Shown one piece after another: positions 13,701 through 28,700 of a stretch of 64,000 nt of DNA. Position numbers and translations under genes: made by a program. The stretch is from the NCBI GenBank assembly GCA_002633025.1, contig NMRB01000592.1, positions 239,962 to 303,961 of the forward strand, in the 5' to 3' direction. Source of the DNA: Notospermus geniculatus. Its lineage: Eukaryota; Nemertea; Pilidiophora; Heteronemertea; Lineidae. How positions within the stretch are numbered: the stretch's first letter is position 1; each line of letters starts with the position of its first letter. The notes under the pieces are model-generated. The model was not told the origin of the DNA and searched no databases. It saw only the letters and a program-made list of their open reading frames with translations.

Positions 13701-16700
13701 CGGCGAAGACAGTAGTATGAACCTTCAGCTGTCTCCGGAGGCCAGACAAGTATGTAGAGTATTTTTGTTATTGGGGATTTTTGTCGATACAGTGTCTTCG
13801 ATAGGGCATTCTTACGTTTCAGGCGGCAATCCAACAAAGAAAAGCAGTTTTTTTGTGCCTAGGAGGAAATTGTGGGGGTAGGTTAAGCTCTGGAGGAAAA
13901 TGACTACCGGTATGTCGAAATTGGGATTCCACAGAGTTGCAGCTGGTGCGTTACGAAGGCGCCTGGCCACCAAGCAAAAAGGCTTTAAAAAACGTCACTT
14001 GCCCACAACCTACCCAGGCAGTTTGGGACCTTGGGAATCGAATGTCGCCCAAGGAACCCAAGAGACGAGAAGCGATTCCACTGCTCTAATTTGATTTGTG
14101 TCAGGCCCGCAAAAAGTGGAGAAGGCGGATCTACTCACAGTCCTCCTGGTAGTGCTCCAGCGGCGAATCGTTTGCATGAAATTTCCTCGGCGTCCATCTC
14201 CATGTGCTCCTCTTCCAATCGGTGCTGGGTTGTAGCTTATCCCAACATCGGAGCTTCCACTACTTGGGGAACTTCGCCCGGAGTTTTCTGTTGCAGGTTT
14301 CCGACCAAAGAAATTCACCAATGACATGTTTTGCGAACCATTACAAATTCTCTTAACTTTGAGGTAGAAATTATCGAATTTCCGTCTTTTGACTTTTGAC
14401 GTCATGCACCAGAGAAGTGTCACCAAAGCATCCCACTTCGCTACAGAGGTCAAGATTTAAAAATGTCCTAGACAGCTCTCGAGGTCACTCTCTGTCACCG
14501 AAAAGTGCGTTTGGCGGTTGGAAACCGGTACTACGTTTGTAGAGGAATTTGAGTAGTGATACCTGAATGAATATACTTTAATGCAAAACCTGGAATTTCC
14601 CTTGCTGGTAGTTGTGCAAAAAGTTCCAATGAAGTTGAAGTAAACTAAAGATGGTTTTAAGAACGAAAGTTTTCACGAACAGAAATGAATGAAATCACTT
14701 GTGTGCAGGAATCAGAGTGTTGCCAAACAATGCATTTACAACGGTATGTACCATCTGGTGTACATCTTGCCAAACAACTTCTTGGCGTGTTCAATGCATT
14801 GGCTGCGCTGTACATTTGTACTATACATGGGCCCCTACAACAGGTGGCAGACGAACATCACCCTCCATTCTGATTCAAGTCCTTCACTCTTGCAGAGATC
14901 TGACGATAATTGATTTTGAGCCAATTAAATCCACGTCGTATGCAACATGACAGATACCAAAATAAAATTCATCGCTCGCTGGATGGTCGTAGCAAAACGC
15001 TCGCCTTAGGCTTAACATTCAAGTAAAGAGTTTGACAGTTTCATGCGCAGATTGTCATTGTGCATGCGAAGTTGTCTTAGAAGGTGTCTATGTTTGACTG
15101 TCCTGATGCAAGACATTCTTAGCATCGACAGATAAGTTATTCAAAAATCGACACTCACCTTACTGCTGATCAGTTGGTTCAGTAGTCCGACTCCTTTCGA
15201 CATTTTGAAATCGTTGCTGATTCTGAATCAATGAGTTCTTAATTTCTACAGGCCGTTCTTCTTGACGCCAGGTGGATATAGGATATAATTCTGCAAAGTC
15301 ACTTATTGAAGTTGACTTGTGAGAGCAGTCAGCACTGGTCATTTGATACAGGGTGTTCCAGACAGTGCGCCTAACAAAGGAGAACTCTACCTCTGCCTTG
15401 TCTTGCCTGTTCAGCGTTCAGGCACATCTTTTCTGGAACATACTGTATATAATCACCAGTGTCTGCCTGTGCAAGAAGGTTGTTACCAGAAGAAATCTGA
15501 AGTGTCCAACTGAAAATGTTTGTTACACGGATCCAAAGTTTCAGTCCTAAACCAACCAGGCATCAGCTGAGCATTGTCACGTGGAAAACCTTGGGGGAGA
15601 TGTCCACCAACTTCATTGATTTGTCAGTAGAATATTATATAAGTGTGACTTATGGGACTCCACAAACTCTGTATGACAAAATTCATGAAGTCTGACCCCA
15701 TGATAATTGGTGAAAAAAAGGTTTTCCATTTGATAATGCAACTGAATAGCAGTATACTTCATGCAGAACCTGATCTAAATGTCAGAATGTCCCCGGAGTA
15801 CTTTGTTCCTGGTACTCGCTGCACTACATACATGTAGTGTGAATTTCATGTCCAATGAAATAATAGTGAAAGGCTATCAGAATGCATTCTTCCTATAATG
15901 AAGGTAATGATTGCTGCCAGTTGTTTAACCTGGCCTACGCATGTACAGTCTAGTGTAAAGTAAATAGCCTAATTATTTTGAGTATTATTCCCATCAGTGA
16001 ATGGAAGAGTTTGATGCTGTGAGGGCTTGGACAATGGGCCTACATTGAAACATTAATACATGTATATTGAACTGGTGACCACCAAATACGGCGTTATTAG
16101 CTCTGTGGACAGCATTGGGCAAATTTATTTGTAGCAGGAGGAAACCAGAGTGCCCGGAGAGCATGTACTGTCGAAGTCAGTCACCCTCTCCATTACGTAA
16201 AGAATGGGTCAACTGGGGATTGAACCTGGGACCTCAGTCAGTGCTGACAGGTGATGTTTCCACTGTGCCACTCTGACAGCCCCACCAATCCTGTTGACAT
16301 TGGCACCCAACCAGTGCTGTTGAGGTCCGCGCCCCCTCCCCCACCCCCGTGCATTAGGACCAGTGGCCTCATACTAACCATTTTCAGCAGAGAGGGCGAG
16401 CGCTTCCGAGGAGCACGCTGGCTGCATGGCTACACCGAATAGTTGAGGTATAGACGATTCGCGAATTCGCAGATCTGCACCGGCACTTCGGCTGAAATCT
16501 CAACCAGAACCTCGTTCTGAAACCGGCTGACGTGACGCCATCCATGATTCGTCAGTGGTCGAGTCTGATAAAACATCTTCGATGTCACTGTCGTGCGGTT
16601 GTCTGCATTACGTCATTCAGTTTCAGACCAAGGTTGTGGTTGAGATTTCGGCAGAAAGTGTGCAGATCTTTGTCGTTTACGTCAGTTTGAGAATGTCTAC

Positions 16701-19700
16701 AGTTACTGGTAATAAAGCAAGGCCTAAACTAGTTCTGTTACCCTCACTACGCCTCATACTGGTGCACTCTCAGCCATCATATCACGCTTTTAACTTCCAC
16801 AATATCATAATAACTTTGTTGTACGAGGCCAATGATGTATAGAATGGGTTGAATGGGAATAAAGGAGCACTTGTCTGGACATGAGATGCTTGTTATTGAT
16901 AAAATGAGGACAAACATTGTTCAGCCGAAAACTTGAATCATTCGCTTGTTTCATTACGGATATTGTATCATTTGCATTGATAGGTTTCTATGCAGCATTT
17001 CAAACTTGGCTCTCCCCCCCCCAACCAGCACTAAACTTAAAATTCCTGAGTTTTGGTGTGGTTNCATATAAATCACTATTCTATGCCGGGGTGGAAGATT
17101 CTGATAAAAGGTGTGGTATTTACTATGAGTCAGACTGTACATGTACTTGACGCCATGCTTATGGATGTCATGGCATTTTTTTCAGCATCATTTTCAGATT
17201 GATAAACTGACATAGATACCACAAATGCATGATAGAGGAGTCATATTTGCTTTGTTAGGTTGCCAGGATAAGTATGGTGATGTCCTAGTTTTGATAACAC
17301 TAACAGAATACTTGCATCCGAGACTTGCGTAATGTGCAAAAACCCACAGATGGACAGACGGACGCTGGACCAGGAATCAAACCTGGAACCTCAGAGGTGA
17401 CAGTCCCCAGTTTTTCCACTGCACGATTCACAGGGGTAGTCGGGTAAAGCTGGCTGGTGGTGATTGAATCCTGTGTGTTGCTCAGCCTGTGCGACAAGAA
17501 TGCTGTTTCATTTTCTCTCCACCTGCTCCTCCTTGGTGACACAATCAAATCTCTGATTGAATTCTTCAGCCAGGGTCCCCGCCAGAGGGTACTTTGGGTA
17601 CAAATATAGTACCCTAAAGAAAGCTCAGAAATCTGAGGGTACGATATAGTACCCTGAAAAAATCACTTCAGTAATGTTTTTCTTAAATTTGTTATTTCAA
17701 ATGCAACTTTCACGCAGAAGGAAGACTAATTTTGCATTTTGGAGTGTAAAAAATGACTCTGAAAAAAAAAAATTTTCAAAAAAATTTTTTTCCAAAAAAT
17801 TTTTTTTCAAATTTTTTTTCTCCCCCCCCCCCCTCCTTACAGGTCGTACCCTGGAAAAAAATCCTGGCGGAAACCCTGTCAGCCGACTGTAACCACAGGC
17901 AGGGCATCCTCGCACCCAGTGTCTCCACAGCCGCTCCCCTCTTCACACTTTTCTAAGGGATAGTACGGCCGTAAATGACCTGTGATTCTCAAGGTGCGGG
18001 AGGAATGGTGCAGTAGGATCACTATGTTGGGATGTTACTTCTGATGAGCAAGTTCTGCCATGATAAAAGCTGGTCTGGGCATGAGTTGGCCTACCCCAGA
18101 GACGAGAGAGAGAGGCACAGATTTATATTGACATATGATTGCTGCATGCAGGAGATTAAATGAAATCTGTAGGTTGGCACTTTGTAAAAACCAGATACAA
18201 GCAAATTAGAAACGAACTTAGTGCTCAGCCACTTGCAAGATGTTGTCGATTTCAACTTTAACGGAAGTGATGTCGCTTGCGTTATGAATGAATGTGAAGT
18301 GTTTCAAGGAGTTGCTGAAAATGTTATTGAAGTCTCTCGCCTGACAGATCCGTCTGTAGCTTCCTGCTCATCAGATGAAAAACTTGTCATTGAAGTTTCT
18401 CCGCTATCAGAATTGACTGTTTTTGTCAAGGGGTTGACTCGGTGTTTGCATCCACATGGTTTATTAAACACTACGTCTAGGAAGTTGTAGTCTGGTGTTC
18501 CTCTGATGGTGATGAACAGCTGCATGTGGAGTACATATTCGCTTACCTTCTCATGTTGTGGGCATGTGTAAGCTAGGCCTTCCTGTATTTACAGCAAGGC
18601 CTGGTACTCTGTTTGGCATGGATGTGTAGGATTCATACATGTAGGATTTATCAATAAGTGATTATTTGGGCTAATTCTCTCTCAGATTGGGATACTATGG
18701 ACCATCGTAGTGGGTCAGTTCTATCGCGAGCTAGGAACTATAATGATTCTGAAAAGCCATTCGATCAAACCCATGTTGTCATTGTGCTGTTGGATTCATG
18801 GAATTGTGATGCCCAAGTTTTGGGGTTTCTATGTGTCCAGTTTTACGACAGATTGTATTGCAAGGATTTGTCATGAAATTATTGAGCATCCCCTACAATC
18901 TCCTCCTGCATGTGGGAATTAGACCATCCTAAGACCCTCCAGGTTATTGGCCTTGAAGTGTAACTTGCCATGGTCAGTTAAACCAAGTGCAGTTTGGTCC
19001 TTCATGTCCCCAAAACTCAGGATAACCTGTTTAGTGACTTACTGACATCGATCCTCATACAGGTGGGCTGTCGCAATGCAGAAATCCTGAATTTGATGGT
19101 TGAGAATTGCTTATAGTCCCTTTAACATGGCAACTGCTTTCATAGCTCACTCAAGGATGCACAGTTTATTTATTTGAACTCCCATTCCTTGTGTTTTTTT
19201 CCCATTTTCTCACCAACTTAACTTGTTCAAGTGGTCCATGGTGTTTGATTTCTCCTTTGGCTAAAGCTCTAAATGCTGTGAGCGGACAGGTGTTTCATGG
19301 GATTTACCTGAACTGTAGCTTTCGTAAACTACCGCGGTGTTTACAGTTGGCCTGTAGGATTTGGGCTCTGCTTGCCATTTCAGTTCTGTGTGAGTAGACT
19401 CTTGAGACCTTACACATAAAGCACCCCATCTTGAGATGTTGAGGCCTCTCGCACATGCCGGCCTGGTCACTTTATCTTCGGACTATACTCCGCTTCACTG
19501 AGAGAGTGGAGACACAGGTGTAGTGATTAACCCTTGGTAGTTCAAGATGAAGTTGGACTTGCATGACTTCTGGAACCGTAAATCGACTGGCCTGTATCCT
19601 TTTCTGTGCTGAAGACATAGGGCAATGTAGGGATGGGAGATGCAACCAGTCATGTTACGGAGCTCCTAAGTCATGTGGAGGGCAGGCTTTGTGAATAAGG

Positions 19701-22700
19701 TCCGAGGAGTTTTGGCCCTTCCCCCCTTTGTTGACTTGAACACCAGCATTGGCACTTGCAGTGCTCAACACAGGCCGTTGCTGTGGTCAGTTATTTGTGG
19801 AAACTTCCATAGTGGCCTGTAAGTTATCCTTAATTAAGATGTAATCACAAATTGTTTCCTTTTCAATGTCATTAAGTGCATATTCTGGGAAATGTTGCAG
19901 TCTGTGAAGTAATGAACTTGCCTCGGAGTACAGAATACTGTGATATACAATACACTTTGGATACTACACATTTTCCAATGTTTTTCATCGTGTGTGGGTG
20001 TTTTGAGGATAATGTTTCTGTGCGGAAACACACGATTTGACTTCAAATAACTTTCATCTCGGATCGAAAATTTAAGGACCAGTAGGTTGAAAGATGGATC
20101 GAGTACAGGAGCGACTTCCACCGGGTCGACCAAAAAGTATTTTTGAGGTATGCGAGTTATGTTTCTATTTTGTTTCTGCTCTTCATGCCAGTGCTTTATT
20201 TCCAACTCATCCACCTCGAAGAGGAGCTGTCAGCGAGTTGACCATTAGGTGTCACTACGGCCCAATTCAACATGTTCAATGCATATAGCGGACCCATTCA
20301 TTCTTGAGTGAGCACCAATGAAGAGAAGCTTGTTTTGTATTGTCCGCAGGAACTGTGCTGCCATCTTTTGGCAATACGCGTGGCTGACTGCTCCTATTGC
20401 TTCACATCATTGCCCAGTCTCTCCAGAAATCTTCCGGGGAGGGGGGGGGGAGGTAACTCAAGGAGCCCTGCCCATTCAGCACGTCACGTGATCCTTCATT
20501 CTGGCTTGCTATCGGTGCTGCCGTCTACATTAGGCTCCGATTGCAACAGGAGTCAGTAAGACTTGCATCTGACATGCAACCCCTGGGTGAGTGGACCAAA
20601 GCGGGCGTGGCCGCCGAAGCGGGACACGCTCCACAACTGCGTAGGGAGTTTGGAACCGCAACCAAGACTGTCGAGCCATACTGTGTTCTCTCCAGCAACC
20701 ATCAAGCCTTACTTCCAATGACTTATTGTGTACGAGTACATTGTGTGTGTCAGTTTATTGATGGATGAAGGTAGCTAGGACGGTCATCGATATTGTGATT
20801 TCATTTCCACAGTAATTATTCATGTATTGATGCGAGGGAGGTAATCAGGTGGCCATCTTGGTTTATCAGGTGATGGAGTGTAAACTGCGGTGTTCTTAAC
20901 CAAACATGTTGAATATTCATGAAGTTTACAATTTAACCGTGCCAACAGGTTTTATATTTACACTGGAACCTGCCTTTACAGAACCTCTGCCAGGAGGACA
21001 CCTCTCTTTTGACATGATTGGGATGTCATGTCTGAGTGTGGCAGTGGAAACATCGCCTGTCACCTTTGGCTGACTTGCAGCATTTGATGGTCTTCAACGG
21101 ACATAAAGTTTGTCTCTCCTGTCATGGGGAGTGCAGCAATGCTTGTGATGAGCGCTATTCTTGTCCTTTGTCGAGAAGCGTGCTCGGTAGCGCTCCTGGT
21201 CGNAAGGAATGCATTTGGAAGAGCTTCCACTGGCGACATCCCAATTTACTCCCAATTGTCAAAAAACGATTAGAATAAGTCTCCTATAATGATCTGGAAC
21301 TTTAGTGAAACCCCACACCTGGCTCCGAGTTGCCGTGTTCAACATCATTAAAACTTCCGCGGATGACAGTTTTACCAATTGCTTAAATATTGAAGGGGAA
21401 AACGAAGGTTTAATTCTGGTCGATCGATGTTTGGCAGCTGAGGCTGATAATGTGTATCCCAGGCTCCCCTCGATTGATTCCTAATCAGAGATGATGTGAT
21501 CCATAAGTGGACCAACTGCAACCTGATTTGGACCGAGGGATTGAGACATATTGACTGCTAACCAGATAAATGATACAGGACGAAATAAAGATTGGTTTTT
21601 ATATTGGGTTAGATATGTTGAGGAGGTAATGTTTTCCTGGCAGAAGGCTATCTTTCATGTCACTGAACTTGTATATGTTGAGGAGGTAACGTTTTCCTGG
21701 CAGATGGGTATCTTTCGTGTCACTGAACTTGTATATGTTGAGGAGGTAATGTTTTCCTGGCAGATGGGTATCTTTCATGTCACTGAACTTGTATATGTTG
21801 AGGAGGTAATGTTTTCCTGGCAGTTGGGTATCTTTCATGTCACTGAACTTTATGTTGAGGAGGTAATGTTTTCCTGGCAGTTGGGTATCTTTCATGTCAC
21901 TGAAGTTGTATATGTTGAGGAGGTAATGTTTTCCTGGCAGATGGGTATCTTTCATGTCACTGAACTTGTATATGTTGAGGAGGTAATGTTTTCCTGGCAG
22001 ATGGCTATCTTTCATGTCACTGAACTTGTATATGTTGAGGATGTTTTCCTGGCAGATGGGTATCTTTCATGTCACTGAACTTGTATTGGTTCTGGTGGGC
22101 TGAATCGAGTACTAGCAACAAGGATGAGGCAGATTCTGTTTGCATCCACTGACCACAAGACCACAGGTGTACATGACTGATCCAGTACATTCAGGGCACT
22201 TGCCATGGTAGGCACAGGGACCTAACACGAACCCTTACTGTAACCCTCAGAACCCTATGTTGCGCGAACCCTAACCCTAACCCTCATGAGGGTTAGGGTT
22301 AGGCATGTTAGGGTTCGCATTACTAACACCACTGGACCACTGGTAGTACAATTTTAACTGCCGAATACACCAGACTGAGTGTCAACTCCGCTGCTTTCAT
22401 TGACTGTAACCCCTAGATCATGACTGACTAGTACTAACTCAGTGCTATCTTCGTTCATGTCTCATTGGAGACCAACTGGTTATCAGGTGTAAATAACACA
22501 GAGTTATAAACCGAAGAGTTGTTGATCTTGAGCCATTAGGGGCATGATCAAGTTGATTAATGGTGATTAGTTGGATGATATGATTATAGAAGAATAGGTT
22601 GATGCATGGCATTATGACAAGCTTGAGAGTCCAAACTATGCTCTTGTAGCGTTGTCATGCATTAGTTATGAATGCTGTGTAATGCCAACTGGATGCAACA

Positions 22701-25700
22701 TATCATAATATTATTACAAGATTTTGTGGTTTTATTTACTTTGACCATCTGATCACAGGTAGTAGTATTTCAAAACTGACAAATGACCCCAGACTCAGTA
22801 TCAATCCAAAATTTCTGGAAAACTCTGAAAGGAGTGGGCGTAGAAAGTAGCTTACGCGAAAAGTTCTTGCACAGCATCATCTTGGTGTAGAAAGGTGACA
22901 GTTATTGCTGACCCTATATTGCAAACTCGTCCCCAGTGGGTTTACGTACCTAAAACACCACTGGAAACGGCTGGACCGGTACTACTTTAGGAATACTGCG
23001 CATGCGCATGGTCAAGTCGTAGCCCTTTCCAGAGATATCCTCGGATGAGGTAGATCTGGCTACAAGATTGCCTATTTTGCCAAACTGTGATGACGCCTTG
23101 CCAGTGCCTACATGGCCTAAGGCTGATTAATGGTCTTACTGTTGCCAGTGTGATACGCTGCACTATGGGTTCCATCAAATCCATCATACTCAACAGATTT
23201 TCAACTCTTTTCACAAACGTAGTTCATCTTCATCCAATATTTATCAAACACAATTGCTATTCGATTGCTAACTGTAACCACACACTGTGGGCATTTTCTT
23301 TTCCATTGTTTCAAACTTGGTGTGAGACAGTACATCTCTCTGTAAGTGTAAAGGACTCTTTGGTCTGACACAGGCTGTCCTTTGAGGAGTCCTGCGCACA
23401 GCATCTCGATCTTCAGGCTCAGAACCTACTTCTTTCATTGCTAGACGCAGCATGCCAAGCTTTCATCGTTTTTCGTCATAGGTTAAAGTATGGCGACGAG
23501 TTGAAAGACCAGGATGTGCCCTGGAATGATGCAGGCATAGTCTTTGATCACTGTGTAGTGGATACAGGCACAAGAAATGAGTTTTGCTGGCAGCCATCTT
23601 GCCAAAATTAGGTCATCGTCATGGGGATTTCCCCCACTGGTGGATGGGAGAACCAATCATCTGTCACTCTGGGAGAGAAAAGGAGCAGTCAGTCGGGCAT
23701 ATTGCCAACAGATGGCAGCAAAGTCTTAGCGGACCAATGTACAGGAACATCTACGTGATTGCTGCTCGATCGATAATGACTTGGTCCGCTAGATGCATTG
23801 AATTGGGCCGTAGTGACACCTAGTGGTCATCTCGCTGACAGCTCCTATTCCCATGGTGATGACCTAATTTTGGCAAGATGGCTGCTGGCAAAACTCATCT
23901 AAAAAAACATCATTTTCATTCATTTCACTCTATCAGCTCTTCTCAACAAGCCTTGTTCATTTGGTATTATATCGTGCAATATCATATTGTATTGCGCAAT
24001 ATGTAATATCATATTGTATTGCGCAATACTTTTAAAAACTAACTGTCAACACAAGTTCCATCACTGTACCACTTATCATCCAGCATCTCCACTTCCTCAG
24101 GAAATTAATTTCCTTGTCGTTGTGCCCAGTAATCATAACCCAGTGCAGTCTTTGTACAAATTCTGATTTCCTGTGATGATGATTATTAAATGCATGCCAT
24201 CCTCATCTTAATTGATCCACCCCATGAAGTTCGCGATGTTTGATTGTCACGTTGTGTGAAGTTTGTTTGCGGAGTGAGTGATGTGCTAATTTGCATATGA
24301 TGCAACTTATTTCTAATGCGTCTTTCTTTTGACATGTTGTTTCATTTGTAGTGTAGTTTTTGCGCTCATTAATGGAATAATTAGCCTATAATGATTCTTA
24401 TTTGCATAAATGTGCCTAGTTTTGCATGCTAATGTAGTATTGTTAACGATGACACCAATTAGCGGAAAAAAACGATGATATGGATGATATTGATATTACA
24501 AGACCATATTTGACCCAAATTGTCAATGAATCTGTTTCCGTAAGTAGGAGACCTTTCATTCATGCCCAGAATTGAACTTCCATGTGAAATATTTTTGAAA
24601 TGGTCCATTGGGGATCGTGAATTGTCAATTCCATTGGTAAAGCTAGCATCACACCAGGCGATATGACAAGCAGTCTAATCGCCACCGATTTTCTCGCCAG
24701 CCGCGACAAACTTTGCGATATTGGCTTTGGTATTGCTTGACATTGGGCGAACATCGCTGGCGAGAAGATTCCACGCATCGCTGTCCAGCACACACCAGCC
24801 GTCTTGCTCGCTGGTGATCAGGGCCTATATTCACAAAACCTGGCTTGGCTTTATTTGCTTGCTTAGTGCTTAATCTATGCCATTGTACACAACTAGCAAC
24901 TAGCAAAGGACTTTCAAAGGTAGCAAGGTTTTAAGAATATCAGCCCCCATTGTTTGTGATATTGCTGGTGTGCTGCTGGCGTTATGAAGCACGAGTTTCT
25001 GAAATTGCTGACATGTCAGCTTTAAATCATGAAGATCAAAATTCCTGTTAAGACAGATCCATGAAGAAGTTGTCTCTGACATTTTCAATGATCCCTTCTC
25101 CATCTTTGAAATTTAATTTCACAATACGCTATGAAGCGTATAATCCACATGAGTTTCTTAGAGATTAACTCTGTCAATTTCATGATACTTTGTAACCCTA
25201 TGTTGTCCGGTCCACTGAGTCATTCCGTCGCCTTAATCTTCAAGTATCTCACTTTTTGTTGCTATGGAAACATCTAAGCATTAACCAATGTTTCTGTGTT
25301 TAGGCCCGCAGTTGGGACTTTCTGGTACTCGGCCGAATTGGTGTAAAGCTCACCAAATGCATGATGCATTCTATCCGCTTGTGGGCAGTGAGCTGCTGCC
25401 TGCCAGTGTTTCTGACCTTCTGATGTGTCAAATGCAGTGGAAATTTCTTAAAATCGATGTATTTCTGTGAAAAAGTGACGACTGAGCCAAAACAGTTTAG
25501 AAGGATAGTGGTCTCAGTCTGTAGTTGAGCAATTCATAACTGTTCCATTTGATGTAAAGGGTGTTTCTAAAATAGTGTTTCCTGAACAGTGATGGAGTAC
25601 AAGTCATTATTCANTCCACCTTATGTAAGTGATCGGTGATCTTTCGTTTTACCTCCTGGTTTGATTTTCTTGTTGCTATCCTGTTTAAGTTGTCTGTCCT

Positions 25701-28700
25701 AGTTTTCTTCCCCTATGTCAGCAACCGGGTGTTAGATGACTTCTCCAAATATCATGTCAGAATATCGCCTTCTTATCGTTAGCCTGTTTAGCTACTTCAA
25801 ATGTCATTAAATGTCAGAATATCTCTCACAGTCTTCTTATTGTCAGCCTGTTTAGCTACTTCAAATATCATTAAATGTCTCAGAATATCTCTCATACTCT
25901 TCTTAGCATTAGCTTGTTTAGTGACTACTTCAAATATCATTAAATGTCAGAATATCTCTTTTAGTCTTCTTTTCTTATCATTGGCCTATTAGCTGACTAC
26001 CAATACTTCAAATATTAAAAAATGTCATAATATCTCTCATAGTCTTCTTATCATTAGCCTATTTAGCAACTTCAAATAGCATAAAATGTCAGAATATCTC
26101 GCACGATCTTCTTATCGTTAGCCTGTTTATCTACTTCAAATATCATAAAATGTCAGAATATCTCTCACAATCTTCTTAGCATGAGTGTGTTTAGCCACTT
26201 CAAATATCATTTTATGTCAGAATATCTATCACAATCTCCTTATCATTAGTCTGTTAGCTGACTCTTACGACTTCAAATATCATTAAATGTCAAAATATCT
26301 CTATCACATTCTCCTTATCATTAGCTTATTAGTGACTACCACAACTTCAAATATCATTAAATGTCGTCTTCTTATCATAGTCTATCAGCCAACTACTTCA
26401 GGTATGTCAGCTATCACAATCTCCTTACCATTAGCCTACAAAGCCGACCTCCACAGTCCAACCCTACCCCCCTTATGTTTTAACAACCCAGTGTCAGCCT
26501 TCTACCTCTTCCTGAGAAGTTAGACATGGGCCTATCACAAATTCTTCCAACGTACATGAACCTTCATAAATGTGGAATAGTGTTAGCCAATGCTTTCATC
26601 TGCCTGTATATTTTTCCCATAATAGTATTGGAGTTGGTTTACCACTAATATCATCAATGTTCTCCCTTGACATTAACCTCATCAAACCAGCATTGGTCGT
26701 GCAGTAGATAATGTATCGTCCACTTTGGCTGTTTGGGTTGTCTACACAATTAGACTTTCTCATGCAACCGAGCTTCATGTGGACTGTATTACACCAAAAT
26801 CGTAGTTAAGATCACAGAGGTCTAGCATTGGTGAGGTCCAGCTTCTCCTGTTGGTCATGGCAGGCATTGCTGACCACACAGCAGGCTGTTGATATATCCT
26901 CAAATTGCAAGCTAATGGTACCTTTAACCAAATGGAAAATGCATTGAGTTAGTGGTACCATGAGCCTAAAGTCGCTTTATGAAACAGGCCCCAGGTCTCT
27001 GTCAAGTAAAAGAGTGCTGGGCAACCATGATATGACAGTCAAATTTCACCTTGTTGCTGACATAGTTGCACCCTTTTTGAATTGAGTTCATTTATTTGAA
27101 TATGCTATTATATGATACAAGCATACTTTTTCCTTTTCCAAGCAATTTTGCCTTGCTTAGTTCAGTTTTTTCCCGTAACTGAATGCCTTTTTGATGATAA
27201 TCGCATGTTGTTGATATGTACACATTGCACTGGTCAAGGAGTTTTCAAGAATCGGACCTCACAATATTGCATATTTCATGTGGTGCAGGTGACAGTGGTG
27301 TGGGGGACAGTTTGCAACTGAAACATGATGTGCTGACTGTGGGCCGATTTTTTAAACGATGGCTGAGATAACCATCGGGTTTCATTAACCCTCAGTTGAC
27401 AAACTGTTTGTTAATCGAAGTGAATTTTTCGATTTTATGAATCGTTGAGAGCCAAACATTCTAAAAGTCGAAAGGTTTACTTTGGTTAATTCACAGTTTG
27501 TCAGAAAAGCCGATGGTTAAACCGAGGTTTACCTTAACTATCGTTTAAAAAATCGGCCCTGTATGTATTGGAAGATAGTCCACTTGTCATAACGGTATGA
27601 GGGAAGTTTTCAATATGCATGTCTCAAAATGTGTCTTTCGCACATTGCTATAGATTGCGACAGCATAATACATGTAATATGACCTGACAATGTTTTGAAA
27701 TAAGACTGAATGTTGCATCAAGCTTGTAGTTTGTGTTTGTCATCCTGGGATCCAAAAGATGGCGAAATTTTCAAATGCATTATTCCGAATGTTGCACACT
27801 GACTGATTCTCGTGCTCTGTTCAGCTGGCGCTGTAATAATTCAGTACCGGTACCATTCATTACATGCATTCACAATTAGTGTTCTCCACTTTCCCCGCCC
27901 ACTCACACTCTATGGTTTCATAAAAAATCCAATAACTATAACTTGCATTGGAAGACAAGTAATGATTTTCTCAAAGTCAAAGCCACTTGAATTTTTTCCT
28001 GAGCTATATACACGATAGGGTTATGGCTTCAAACAGTGACTTGTGAAACTAAGGGTAGGGACACACCTAACCCAATTCGCATGCAATAGGGCGACGCATG
28101 TGTCAAACTCAAAACCTTTGTTTGCGTGCAGTGCGGCGGAAAATAACAAAGGCGTTGCCGCATGCGTCAACGAATCGCATTAGGTGTGCAGCCACCCTTA
28201 CTCTTGAACAATGGAGAACCCATAGCCTGACAGGTGGCGCTGTGAGCAAAAGACCCATAAGACCTTGAAAAAATGGCGAACAAAGCAATGATGTCGCGTC
28301 GTAACGTTCTTTCTGCTGAGCAACTGGGTAAGATACGATTCAATGCTCGCTACGCCACCACGCCAAATACCGGTAGTCTTATGGTTTCCTCATTGCTTTC
28401 CTGCTTCCTGGCTGTGATATCTCAATGAAAAATGCAATAGACAGACTCCCACATGGCCGAGAAATCCTTTCATGAAAGCAGGCACTCTGCTGTCCTTTTA
28501 GTTATTGAATAAAGCCATCTCAAAGCCAATCTACTCCACATGAAGATGATAACCAAAGTAATAATTGCGTGTTGATTTCACGAATGCCATGCTATGAATT
28601 ATGGGACATACGCGTATTAGTGCGATGATTATGATAGCGTAGACGGTGGTCTCTGATTACCGTAATCATCAGGAGGGTGCAAAAAGGGAACCGGCTCCAG

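Noticed and set aside
21551-22078. 175-codon + strand and 138-codon - strand frames
   Set aside because: Produced by a 60-base tandem repeat whose period is a multiple of three; no homology and no start or splice logic.
22255-22320. Chromosome end
   Set aside because: Only a handful of hexamers in head-to-head orientation inside an intron.
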